From CAVORB01 sp963736235 (GTDB lineage Bacteria > Pseudomonadota > Gammaproteobacteria > Chromatiales > Chromatiaceae): 16,889 bases of DNA. A program made the translations under genes and the position numbers. The stretch spans positions 1 to 16,889 of the forward strand of contig CAVTOR010000013.1 of NCBI GenBank assembly GCA_963736235.1, given 5' to 3'. Within the stretch, counting starts at the first letter, position 1; every line of letters starts with the position of its first letter. The notes below the pieces were generated by a model. That model searched no databases. It was not told where the DNA came from and worked only from the letters and a program-made list of their open reading frames with translations. Below, in pieces: positions 1 through 6,379 of this stretch.

Positions 1-17
1 TCCCTCCCTCTCCGCCA
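1..17 (+). tRNA. 3' end of a tRNA-Ser (partial, cut by window start)
   Basis: The first 17 bases read as the 3' part of a tRNA: a T-stem strand, the acceptor strand CCTCTCC, discriminator G and an encoded CCA at 15-17. An acceptor of GGAGAGG/CCTCTCC with G73 is typical of gammaproteobacterial tRNA-Ser. The rest of the gene lies outside the window, so the anticodon is unknown. Serine tRNA 3' ends are frequent integration sites, which fits the mobile debris that follows. Confidence 0.65.
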
Positions 18-70
18 TATCAACAAGCAATACTTTGTAGAATCAGCGCATTGGAAACACGCGCTACCGC

Positions 71-93
71 TCTATCCCCAAATCTATCCCCAA
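71..93. repeat. Near-tandem 11-bp direct repeat just after the tRNA
   Basis: TCTATCCCCAA occurs at 71-81 and again at 83-93, one A apart. Paired short repeats just downstream of a tRNA are often arm-type integrase sites or integrase-gene leaders, but no integrase follows. The rest of 18-239 shows no gene that I can recognise. Confidence 0.35.
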
Positions 94-239
94 CGCGACA
101 CGGGCTTGGCCGTCTCGAAGTGAGTCGCACCATGTGCCGAGAGCTGCTTTAAGCGAGCCGACTTGCCGCGAAAAGGCGGGGCGGTCTCCTCTCGCAATGG
201 TCAAGCCTGACCCTCCCCGATGTCCCCCGAGCAAAGCGT

Positions 240-314
240 CTAACCGTTCTGCCCTCTCGCCCGCTCCAGATTGAGCGCCAGCAGGCGAGCTAGGATTTCC
301 TCGTCGGACAGGTC
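240..314 (-). pseudogene. C-terminal remnant of a DNA methyltransferase (MmeI/PglX-like)
   Basis: Read on the minus strand, about 24 codons end in a TAG stop at 240-242 and give a tail with DLSDEEILARLLALNLERA. That pattern (DLSDEEIL.RLLALN.ERA) is what I know from the extreme C-terminus of large class I SAM-dependent DNA methyltransferases of the type IIL restriction (MmeI-like) and PglX-like groups. The homology stops at about 314, where a sequence resembling an IS terminus begins, so only the tail survives. Recognition rests on a short motif and needs a search. Confidence 0.45.
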
Positions 315-376
315 GGTAGTGTCCCCGGAAGTGGTGTAAATCCTGGAGAGCGGTGAGAGGTCACCGTGGGGCATAC
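313..376. mobile_element. Probable terminal fragment of an IS256-family element
   Basis: The stretch starting GGTAGTGTCCCCGGAAGTGG and continuing into GTGTAAATCC resembles the terminal inverted repeat of IS256-family insertion sequences, as I remember them. It directly abuts the methyltransferase remnant, as expected for an insertion that truncated it. No transposase coding sequence of this family remains; RAYT sequence starts shortly after. The inner limit is approximate. Confidence 0.35.
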
Positions 377-377
377 T

Positions 378-403
378 TGGGACGGGAGCATGGGACGGGA
401 GCA
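378..403. repeat. 13-bp perfect tandem duplication left of the RAYT
   Basis: TGGGACGGGAGCA is present twice with no gap (378-390 and 391-403), five bases outside the left inverted repeat of the RAYT unit. Confidence 0.8.
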
Positions 404-408
404 GATGG

Positions 409-1308
409 GGTCAGGTCTTGCATTTTGCATCAAACGGACTGGGCTTGGGGCCTGGCACGTCCGCTGCGCATCGAGTTTGCCGGCGCCCTCTACCACATCA
501 CCTCCCGCGGTGATGGCCGCGAGGACATCTATCGGCATGATTCGGATCGGGAGACCTATCTCCAAGTGCTCGCGGAGGTTTGCGAGCGTTTCAACTGGTG
601 GGGGCACGCCTACTGCTTGATGACCAACCACTACCACCTGTTGGTGGAGACGCCGGACGGGAACTTATCGAAAGGCATGCGCCAGCTGAACGGCGTCTAT
701 ACACAACGCTTTAATGCGTTGCACGGGCGCTGTGGCCATGTGTTCCAGGGACGGTACAAGGCGATCATTGTGCAAAGGGACGCCTATCTGAAAGAACTCT
801 CTCGGTATATCGTGCTGAACCCGGTTCGTGCGCACATGGTCGCGGCACCCGAGGAATGGCCCTGGAGCAGCTACCGAGCGACCATCGGCGATGGCTCTTG
901 TCCAGAGTGGCTGCGTCGGGATTGGCTGCTGTCGACATTCGCCGATACCGAACACGCGGCAGTGGCGGCCTACCGCCGGTTCGTCCATGACGGCATCGGC
1001 CAACCCGGCCCCTGGGAGCAGCTCACACACCAGGTCTTCCTAGGGTCGGAGGCATTCGTCGAGCGCCTTCGCCGGACCTTGCCGCAGGACCGCGATCTCT
1101 CGGAAGTCCCCCGCGCTCAGCGCCAGAAGCTGCCCGAGCCGCTGCCCCAGTATGCAGCGATGCACGCCGACCGCGACCAGGCGATTGCCGCTGCCTACGC
1201 GAGCGGCGGATATACGTTGAAGGCGATCGGTGAGCACTTCGGACTACACTACTCGCAGGTCAGTCGTATCGTGCGGCAAATCCGTGATGCAAAATGCAAG
1301 ACCTGACC
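409..1308 (+). mobile_element. RAYT unit bounded by 24-bp perfect inverted repeats
   Basis: Bases 409-432 (starting GGTCAGGTCTTGCATTTTGC) are the exact reverse complement of 1285-1308. The repeats enclose one transposase gene and nothing else. The gene's stop codon (1304-1306) lies inside the right repeat, so the last six residues (DAKCKT) are encoded by the repeat itself. This is the arrangement of a REP-associated tyrosine transposase with its own flanking recognition sequences. The unit spans about 900 bp. No clear target-site duplication is visible. Confidence 0.8.
452..1306 (+). CDS. REP-associated tyrosine transposase (RAYT, IS200/Y1 family)
   Basis: Single-strand DNA transposase of the HUH class; this domesticated group is thought to move REP-type palindromes. 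From the chosen start the protein is 284 residues. The N-terminus ARPLRIEFAGALYHITSRG is the family signature, the HUH motif is H-Y-H in MTNHYHLL (about residues 60-62), and the R-Y-I-x-L-N-P-V-R-A motif (about 118-127) carries a tyrosine suited to catalysis. A C-terminal helix-turn-helix (YTLKAIGEHFGLHYSQVSRI) follows. Relatives start M-ARPLRIEF, but here that codon is CTG (452-454). In-frame alternatives are TTG at 425, inside the left repeat, or GTG at 353. The odd start may mean weak expression or inactivation, although the frame is otherwise open. Confidence 0.85.
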   Translation: MARPLRIEFAGALYHITSRGDGREDIYRHDSDRETYLQVLAEVCERFNWWGHAYCLMTNHYHLLVETPDGNLSKGMRQLNGVYTQRFNALHGRCGHVFQGRYKAIIVQRDAYLKELSRYIVLNPVRAHMVAAPEEWPWSSYRATIGDGSCPEWLRRDWLLSTFADTEHAAVAAYRRFVHDGIGQPGPWEQLTHQVFLGSEAFVERLRRTLPQDRDLSEVPRAQRQKLPEPLPQYAAMHADRDQAIAAAYASGGYTLKAIGEHFGLHYSQVSRIVRQIRDAKCKT

Positions 1309-1332
1309 GCGTGCCTTGCCGCGTGCCTTGCC
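1309..1332. repeat. 12-bp perfect tandem duplication right of the RAYT
   Basis: GCGTGCCTTGCC occurs twice in tandem (1309-1320, 1321-1332), starting on the base after the right inverted repeat, and is followed by the partial third copy GTGCCC. The remaining bases up to 1394 hold no gene. The stretch GTAGGTGGGGTTTATTGAGC near 1384-1402 looks like the start of another common interspersed repeat. Confidence 0.8.
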
Positions 1333-1394
1333 GTGCCCATTGCTGTTCCGGAGATGAACCATGCCGCCGGCTGGGCCGCTGCGGTAGGTGGGGT

Positions 1395-1550
1395 TTATTG
1401 AGCCCTTACGAAGCGTTCCCACACGCCGCCAAGGACATCGAGAAACAGCCGCCGGTCGCCGTCAGCGGGATAGATGTCCTCGCGCCCGTCACCGCGCGCG
1501 GTGACATGGTAGAGCGCGCCGGCAAATTCCAGCCGATGGGGTTTTGCCAT
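1395..1550 (-). pseudogene. Truncated RAYT transposase, N-terminal fragment
   Basis: Starting at the ATG at 1550, this encodes 51 residues beginning MAKPHRLEFAGALYHVTARG, a clear RAYT N-terminus paralogous to the intact gene at 452-1306 but on the opposite strand. The match continues through REDIYPADGDRRLFLDVLGG to WERF, then switches to unrelated residues and stops at 1395. The HUH motif, catalytic tyrosine and HTH are missing, so it cannot be active. Its outer end (GACCTGACCCC near 1586-1596, reverse complement GGGGTCAGGTC) matches the terminus of the intact unit. Confidence 0.8.
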
Positions 1551-1589
1551 GCAGTGAAGCATAGCTCTCGAGAGGAAAAAGGAACGACC

Positions 1590-1623
1590 TGACCCCGATC
1601 CCCTTGTGACCCCGATCCCCTTG
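1590..1623. repeat. 17-bp perfect tandem duplication at the RAYT fragment terminus
   Basis: TGACCCCGATCCCCTTG occurs twice without a gap (1590-1606 and 1607-1623). The first copy overlaps the outer terminus of the truncated RAYT. No gene is evident from 1624 to the start of the next CDS, although the frame of that CDS is open throughout this stretch. Confidence 0.85.
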
Positions 1624-1731
1624 CCCTCCGGTGCCGTCGATGCTAGCGTCCCGTCTCGCGTCCGACCGCGGTTCTCTATTCGCGGGCGGACGACCCGTCC
1701 CTGTTTCCAACCGCCGGAGGTGCCCCGCAGG

Positions 1732-3432
1732 TTGAGCGAGCTCAAGATCGGCTACGGCACCTACCTGGGCGCCATCAAGCGCCACAGACGTCGAGTCGAC
1801 TTCTCCGCCATCCTTGAGGCCGAGCGGTTGCGGCCGCCGCGTCCGCGGCTGCGGGCCGTCGATCTCCACCGCCTGCTGACCCCCTACGTCTCCGTCCGCC
1901 TGACCGAGCAGCTGCGCGCCGTGGTGCCGCTGGCGCTGCTGCTGATCGCCTTCCAAGCCCTGGCGCTGCGCAGCTCGTTGCTAGACGCCGAGACCGTTGT
2001 CCTCGGTATGCTGGCCGTCATCATCGGCCTGATGTTCTTCATGGAGGGGGTCAAGCGGGGCCTCATGCCCTTCGCCGAGAACGTCGGATTCCACATGCCG
2101 GGGCGCACGCATCCGTCGGTGCTGCTCGGCTTCGCTCTGCTGCTGGGGGGCGCCGCCACCTTCGCCGAGCCGGCCATCGGTGCCCTGCAGGCGGCCGCCG
2201 ATGCCATCTCCAGCGAGCGCGCACCCTGGCTGCGGCAGCTTCTCGGCCCCTATTCGCTGTGGCTGGTGCTGGCCGTGGCCACCGGCGTCGGCCTGGCCGT
2301 GAGCCTGGGTATGCTGAGGCTGATGTTCGGCTGGCGGCTCAAGGTGTTGGTGCTGATCATCGTGCCGCCGACGCTCGCGCTGACGATCTGGGCGTCGCAG
2401 CAGCCCGCGCTGGCGCCGATGATCGGCCTGGCCTGGGACTGTGGCGCCATCACCACGGGACCGGTGACGGTTCCGCTGGTGCTGGCCGTCGGCATCGGCG
2501 TCGCCGCGTCCATGGGCCGCAGCGACAACCCGCTGTCCGGCTTCGGCATCGTCACGCTCGCCTCCCTGTTCCCCATCGTCGCCGTGCTCAGCGTCGCCGT
2601 CTATCTGACCGGCCAGGGCCCGGAGGCCCTGCGGCCCGTCGGGACCGTGGCCGCCGACGGCTGGCATGCGGAAAGCCCGCTCCCGGAGATCATGGGCGCC
2701 TTTCGCGCCATCGTGCCGCTGCTCCTGCTGCTCGTGCTGGTGCAGGTGCTGCTGCTGCGCCGCCGCATCCGCCACCGCAATGTCTTCCTCTACGGCGTCA
2801 CCATGGCCGTCGCCGGCATGGCTCTGTTCAACCTGGGCCTCACCGCCGGCCTCGTGACCCTGGGTGAGCAGGCCGGCGTCAATGTCCCCTGGGCCTTTTC
2901 GCCGCACTGGCAGACCGGTGCCCCGGCCTTGTATCCGTTCGCGTTGGGCATCGCCATGGCCCTGCTCTTCGCCTTTTCGGTCGGCTACGGCGCCACCATC
3001 GCCGAGCCGGCCCTGAACGCCATGGGCATGACCGTGGAGAACCTCACCGACGGCGCCTTCCGCAAGCGCAGGCTGCTGCACGCCGTGGCCATCGGCGTCG
3101 GCTGCGGTGCCGCCCTGGGCGTCAGCCGCATCCTCTTCGACCTGCCGCTGTGGGCGTTGCTGGTTGCGGGCTATACGCTGGCACTGGTGCTGACCATCCT
3201 GTCCCGCGAGGAGCTGGTGAACCTGGCCTGGGACAGCGCCGGCGTCACCACCGGGCCGGTGACGGTGCCGCTGCTGATGTCCCTGGGCATCGGCATCGGC
3301 CATGTCGTGGAGGTCTCCGACGGCTTCGGCATCCTGGCCATGTGCTCGGTGGGGCCGATCGTTTCGGTGCTGGCGACAGGGCTCTGGATCGACATCAAGA
3401 CCCGTGGCCGCTTCAAGAGGAGGACCGCATGA
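1732..3432 (+). CDS. DUF1538 family polytopic membrane protein, duplicated; putative transporter
   Basis: Inner-membrane protein of unknown function built from two DUF1538 repeats; 566 residues from the proposed start. Repeat 1 has FAEPAIG (about 144-150) and WDCGAITTGPVTVPL (about 235-249). Repeat 2 has IAEPALN (about 423-429) and WDSAGVTTGPVTVPL (about 500-514). Many long hydrophobic segments lie between them. The inverted-topology-style duplication and conserved G/T/P motifs look like a transporter or channel, but the substrate is unknown. I chose TTG at 1732 because GGAGG (1716-1720) precedes it and the protein beyond looks like family N-termini (GYGTYLGAIKRHRRRV). The frame is open back to GTG 1606, but that part falls in repeat DNA and is low in membrane or family features. 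The stop overlaps the next gene by ATGA. Confidence 0.85.
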   Translation: MSELKIGYGTYLGAIKRHRRRVDFSAILEAERLRPPRPRLRAVDLHRLLTPYVSVRLTEQLRAVVPLALLLIAFQALALRSSLLDAETVVLGMLAVIIGLMFFMEGVKRGLMPFAENVGFHMPGRTHPSVLLGFALLLGGAATFAEPAIGALQAAADAISSERAPWLRQLLGPYSLWLVLAVATGVGLAVSLGMLRLMFGWRLKVLVLIIVPPTLALTIWASQQPALAPMIGLAWDCGAITTGPVTVPLVLAVGIGVAASMGRSDNPLSGFGIVTLASLFPIVAVLSVAVYLTGQGPEALRPVGTVAADGWHAESPLPEIMGAFRAIVPLLLLLVLVQVLLLRRRIRHRNVFLYGVTMAVAGMALFNLGLTAGLVTLGEQAGVNVPWAFSPHWQTGAPALYPFALGIAMALLFAFSVGYGATIAEPALNAMGMTVENLTDGAFRKRRLLHAVAIGVGCGAALGVSRILFDLPLWALLVAGYTLALVLTILSREELVNLAWDSAGVTTGPVTVPLLMSLGIGIGHVVEVSDGFGILAMCSVGPIVSVLATGLWIDIKTRGRFKRRTA

Positions 3433-3812
3433 GTACCGGCAATGAGTTGATCGTCCTGACCGGTGTCACGCTGCTGACCGCCATCGTCCAGCGCGGCACC
3501 GCCGACATGGTGGTCCGGGTGGCCATGGAGGCCGGCGCCCAAGGCGCGACCGTGTTCCATGCCAACGGCAGCGGCATCCGCCAGAAGCGGATGGGCATCC
3601 TGGGTCTGACCGTGGACACGGAGAAGGAGGTCATCTACATCGTCGTCCCCAACGAGCAGGCGGACCACATCTTCGAGCGCGTCTTCGTCACCGCGAAGAT
3701 GGAAACACCGGGCATGGGGATCCTCTGGCTGACCCGGCTGGAGAAGATGGCCACCCACATCCCCCACGACATCGCCGCCCGCTTCGGTGTGCACACGGAG
3801 CGCCGCGAATGA
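3429..3812 (+). CDS. PII-like (P-II family) signalling protein, first copy
   Basis: 127-residue soluble protein with the ferredoxin-like PII pattern: strand ELIVLTGVTLLTAI, helix DMVVRVAMEAGAQGATVFHA, a loop at GSGIRQKRMGILG, strand EVIYIVVPNEQADHIFERV, then a B-loop-like AKMETPGMGILWLTRLEKM. PII proteins are trimers that bind ATP, ADP or 2-oxoglutarate and control transporters or enzymes. The loop here is shorter than the GlnB T-loop and no uridylylated tyrosine is obvious, so control by GlnD is unlikely. The start is well supported: GAGGAGG at 3417-3423, and the ATG overlaps the DUF1538 stop. The overlap on both sides implies a fixed stoichiometry with the membrane protein, which I infer is its target. 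Confidence 0.8.
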   Translation: MSTGNELIVLTGVTLLTAIVQRGTADMVVRVAMEAGAQGATVFHANGSGIRQKRMGILGLTVDTEKEVIYIVVPNEQADHIFERVFVTAKMETPGMGILWLTRLEKMATHIPHDIAARFGVHTERRE

Positions 3813-4177
3813 CCGTCCTAGGCCACATCGGCTATGGGGTCGAGAAGAAGCTGATCACGGCCATCGTCATGAGCGGCCGCGGCCTCGAACTCATGAAGCT
3901 CGTGGAGGAGCACCCCGGCGTGCTCTCGGTGACCCATCACCACTCCCGCGGCACCGATCGCCGCGGTCAGCGCCCGGGCAACCTGGTCTGGATCGAGCGC
4001 GATGTGGTCATGGCCCTGGTAGAGGCGCCCCACGCCGACCCGGTTTTCAAGCTGCTGTTCGACGCCGGCAACCTCGACATCCCCCATCAGGGCGTCGTCT
4101 TCATGGAAGAGGTCTCCCGGGGCCATCCGATGATGCCGTTCGCGGTAGGCTTCGAGGCCGATCAGCCGAAGGCATGA
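3809..4177 (+). CDS. PII-like (P-II family) signalling protein, second copy
   Basis: 122-residue PII-like protein that differs strongly from its neighbour. Visible elements are EKKLITAIVMSGRGLELMKL (strand and helix), GVLSVTHHHSRGTDRRGQRPG (a histidine/arginine-rich exposed loop in place of a GlnB T-loop), DVVMALVEAPHADPVFKLLF (strand and helix) and IPHQGVVFMEEVSRGHPMM (B-loop and C-terminal strand). The triple histidine could bind metal or anions; that is speculation. The start has GGAG at 3797-3800 with 8-nt spacing, and the ATG overlaps the stop of the first PII gene. It may form a heterotrimer with the first copy or sense another ligand. It ends the operon; a 448-bp non-coding stretch follows. 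Confidence 0.75.
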   Translation: MTVLGHIGYGVEKKLITAIVMSGRGLELMKLVEEHPGVLSVTHHHSRGTDRRGQRPGNLVWIERDVVMALVEAPHADPVFKLLFDAGNLDIPHQGVVFMEEVSRGHPMMPFAVGFEADQPKA

Positions 4178-4205
4178 GGTGGGGGGATGAGTGGGGAGGG
4201 AAGGC

Positions 4206-4446
4206 GGGGTCAAGTCCTGCAATCCCGCATTTGCGGATGTCGCCCAATCAGGCCGCAAGGGTACCCTCTTGCCCCCCCGCTTTAGCCAGCCTGCCGCGCT
4301 GCCTCGTCGCTCTTTGAAATTGGATTCTGCTCCCGGCGCCAGCGGATTCCAAGCCATCGCCTGCTGGAATCCGGCGCGTGAGGGCCGATGGCGTGCGGCG
4401 CAATACGCCTGCGGCTATTGCCGCCCTACGCGGACTGCGGTGAGCA
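4206..4446 (+). repeat. ~240-bp interspersed repeat, copy A
   Basis: This non-coding block is similar throughout to 6115-6350 in the same orientation. It starts GGGGTCAAGTCCTGCA, contains GCGGATGTCGCC, TTAGCCAGCC, GATTCTGCTCCCGGCGCC and GCGGATTCCAAGCC, and ends with GTGCGGCGCAATACGCC and an imperfect hairpin (about 4395-4430). The leading motif is close to the RAYT terminus GGGGTCAGGTCTTGCA. I infer a REP/MITE-like element, possibly RAYT-mobilised. It fills most of the gap after the PII genes. Confidence 0.7.
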
Positions 4447-4451
4447 GAAAT

Positions 4452-4465
4452 ACCTGCGAACAGGT
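4452..4465. other. Small perfect hairpin ACCTG-CGAA-CAGGT
   Basis: A 5-bp stem closes a CGAA tetraloop immediately beyond the end of repeat copy A. GNRA-like tetraloops stabilise RNA hairpins, but no gene is associated. The region 4466-4591 holds no gene that I can recognise. Confidence 0.3.
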
Positions 4466-4591
4466 GGTTTGGGGAAAATGGGGCAGGCTCGGAGGAAAAA
4501 GGCAGAGTAGAGAGCAAGAAACCCCGAGCGGACCGCGGCCGGCAGCAAGGCGGCCCAAGCGAGCGCAGATCTCTGGCGGGCCGGGTGAGGC

Positions 4592-4618
4592 GGGGCCGAC
4601 CCCGATGCCCTCGGCCCC
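4592..4618. terminator. Candidate hairpin terminator between convergent genes
   Basis: GGGGCCGA (4592-4599) pairs perfectly with TCGGCCCC (4611-4618) over an 11-nt loop and is followed on the plus strand by TTT. It lies between the end of the DUF1538/PII operon and the stop of the convergent diguanylate cyclase gene. The T tract is short, so efficiency is doubtful. Confidence 0.3.
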
Positions 4619-4625
4619 TTTCCCC

Positions 4626-6080
4626 CTACTCGCCGGCTCCGGGCGCCGCGTCGGCGGGCGCGGGCCGGGCGGCCACGACGCGGTCGCGACCTTCCCGCTT
4701 TGCCTGGTAGAGCGCGGTGTCCGCTGCTTCGATGCACTGGCGGACGGATTGGCCGGAGACGTAGCTCGCCACGCCAACGCTCAGGGTCAGGTGCAACAGG
4801 GTACTCTCGATGCGGATGGGCCGGGCGGCAACCCGTTCCCGGGCGCCTTCAGCGACCACCAGCGCCGCCGCCAGGTCGCTCTCCGGGAGCAGGAACAGGA
4901 ACTCCTCTCCGCCCCAGCGGGCAACCAGGTCCTGGGCGCGCATCCCCAGACTCAATGCCTCGGCGGTCTGAACCAGGGCCTGATCCCCGGCCTCGTGGCC
5001 GTGGGTGTCGTTGACGCTTTTGAAGTGATCAAGGTCAGCCACCAGCACGCTGAAGGGAGTGTGCCCGCGCTGGAAGCGCGCCGCCTGGAACTCCAACTGC
5101 TCCAACATGGCCCGTCGGTTCATCAGCCCGGTAAGGGGGTCCGTCCGAGCCGCCTGGGCCAGCATCTCCTCGGCCCGCGCCCGCTCCGCCACTTCGTATA
5201 GCAGCCGCTTGTTGGCGTCGGTGAGGTCCCGGGTGCGCTCCTCGACCCGATGCTCGAGGAGGTCCCTGGTCTGACACAGGGACTGCTGGGCGGCATCGGT
5301 CTCCGCGCGGCTCTCCGTCAGTTGGCTGGACATGGTGTTGAAGGCATCCATCAGCCCCTCCAGCTCGTCGCCGCTATGAATTTGAACCGCGTAGTCGGCG
5401 TCGCCCTTTGCAATCGCCTGGCAGCGCTGGACCAGCACTTGGATGGGCCTGGTGAAATGGCCCGAGAGGACGCGACTGAACACCAGCGCGAGGAGGATAG
5501 ACAAGGCCAGCGACAGAGCGCCCGCCAGACGGATCGCCGCCAGCTTGCGCTGAAACTCCTCGGCACGCATGTCGAGGCCAACCAGGTACTCGCCGTTGGC
5601 GTTGCGCACGGGCGAGTAGCCGGATATGAAGACCCCCCACTCGTCCTCATAGACTTGATCGTCCACTGAGGGCCGCTGAAACCCGCGCAGCAGGGCCGGA
5701 GTGTGGTCCTTGTACTCCCGCCCCGGGAGGGCCTGCCGGTCCGACTCGTCCGAATCGAGGACGAAGAAGACCCGCCCTCCGCTGTGCCTCATGACGTAGA
5801 TGTAGGCGATATCGGGGTTCGTGCGGGCGAGGTTGCGCAGCAGGTTGAGGTAACGCTCGTAGACTTGGCCCTCGGGATCGGAGCTATCCTGAATGGCCTG
5901 GAACTCGCGGGCGTCCAGGACCTGCCCCACCAGAGCGGCACTGTTCTCCAGACGCGATTGGATGCTCTCGGTGAGGCTCTGCACCGCGCTGTAATAGAAG
6001 TAGGTGCCGATACTGCCGGAGACCAGCAGCACCGCCATGAAGTGGCTGAGGTAGAGCTTGCGGCGGATGTTGAGACGCAT
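4626..6080 (-). CDS. Membrane-bound GGDEF diguanylate cyclase with HAMP domain
   Basis: 484-residue sensor that makes the second messenger c-di-GMP from two GTP. Order: TM helix about 9-30; periplasmic sensor about 31-180 (NPDIAYIYVMRHSGGRVFFV, a PAS/Cache-like fold by pattern); TM about 183-203; HAMP about 204-258 (starting FTRPIQ, ending in DELEGLMDAFN); coiled coil about 258-312; GGDEF domain about 313-470 (ARTDPLTGLMNRR, DLDHFKSVNDTHGHEAGD). The active site is intact as GGEEF (390-394). An RxxD inhibitory site (RAQD, 381-384) sits exactly five residues upstream, so product feedback inhibition is expected. There is no EAL domain. The start ATG at 6080 has GAGGG just upstream. It is monocistronic and flanked by two direct copies of a repeat. 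Confidence 0.9.
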   Translation of the reverse strand: MRLNIRRKLYLSHFMAVLLVSGSIGTYFYYSAVQSLTESIQSRLENSAALVGQVLDAREFQAIQDSSDPEGQVYERYLNLLRNLARTNPDIAYIYVMRHSGGRVFFVLDSDESDRQALPGREYKDHTPALLRGFQRPSVDDQVYEDEWGVFISGYSPVRNANGEYLVGLDMRAEEFQRKLAAIRLAGALSLALSILLALVFSRVLSGHFTRPIQVLVQRCQAIAKGDADYAVQIHSGDELEGLMDAFNTMSSQLTESRAETDAAQQSLCQTRDLLEHRVEERTRDLTDANKRLLYEVAERARAEEMLAQAARTDPLTGLMNRRAMLEQLEFQAARFQRGHTPFSVLVADLDHFKSVNDTHGHEAGDQALVQTAEALSLGMRAQDLVARWGGEEFLFLLPESDLAAALVVAEGARERVAARPIRIESTLLHLTLSVGVASYVSGQSVRQCIEAADTALYQAKREGRDRVVAARPAPADAAPGAGE

Positions 6081-6114
6081 GGACCCTCGCGGGGCAGTTG
6101 TGTGTGGGGAAACA

Positions 6115-6350
6115 GGGGCAAGTCTTGCAACCCAGTATTTTCGGATGTCGCCTGATCAGGCGGAACGGGAGTCCGATCGCTCCCTGCCTTAGCCAGCCCG
6201 CGCGGCCTCGCCGCTAATCGAGCGCGGATTCTGCTCCCGGCGCCCGCGGATTCCAAGCCTTTGCCTGCAGGAGCCTGGCGCGTCACAGCCGAGGCGTGCG
6301 GCGCAATACGCCCGCGGCTATCGCCGCCCTACGCGGATCGCGGTGAGCAA
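6115..6350 (+). repeat. ~240-bp interspersed repeat, copy B
   Basis: Diverged direct copy of 4206-4446, sharing CAAGTC.TGCAA near the start, CGGATGTCGCC, TTAGCCAGCC, GATTCTGCTCCCGGCGCC, GCGGATTCCAAGCC and GTGCGGCGCAATACGCC, followed by GCCGCCCTACGCGGA and CGGTGAGCA. Small indels separate the copies. It occupies almost all of the gap between the helicase stop and the diguanylate cyclase start, so no other gene lies there. Confidence 0.7.
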
Positions 6351-6379
6351 ACTACCCTGCTACCGCCAATCTCGTTTGA

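Noticed and set aside
1981..3303. Long open frame antisense to the DUF1538 gene
   Set aside because: The translation is rich in Q, H, G, D and R with no family pattern; it is a GC-bias mirror of a real gene.
4191..5201. 336-codon plus-strand frame across the intergenic repeat and the end of the GGDEF gene
   Set aside because: It runs through repeat DNA and antisense to conserved GGDEF residues, and there is no family similarity.
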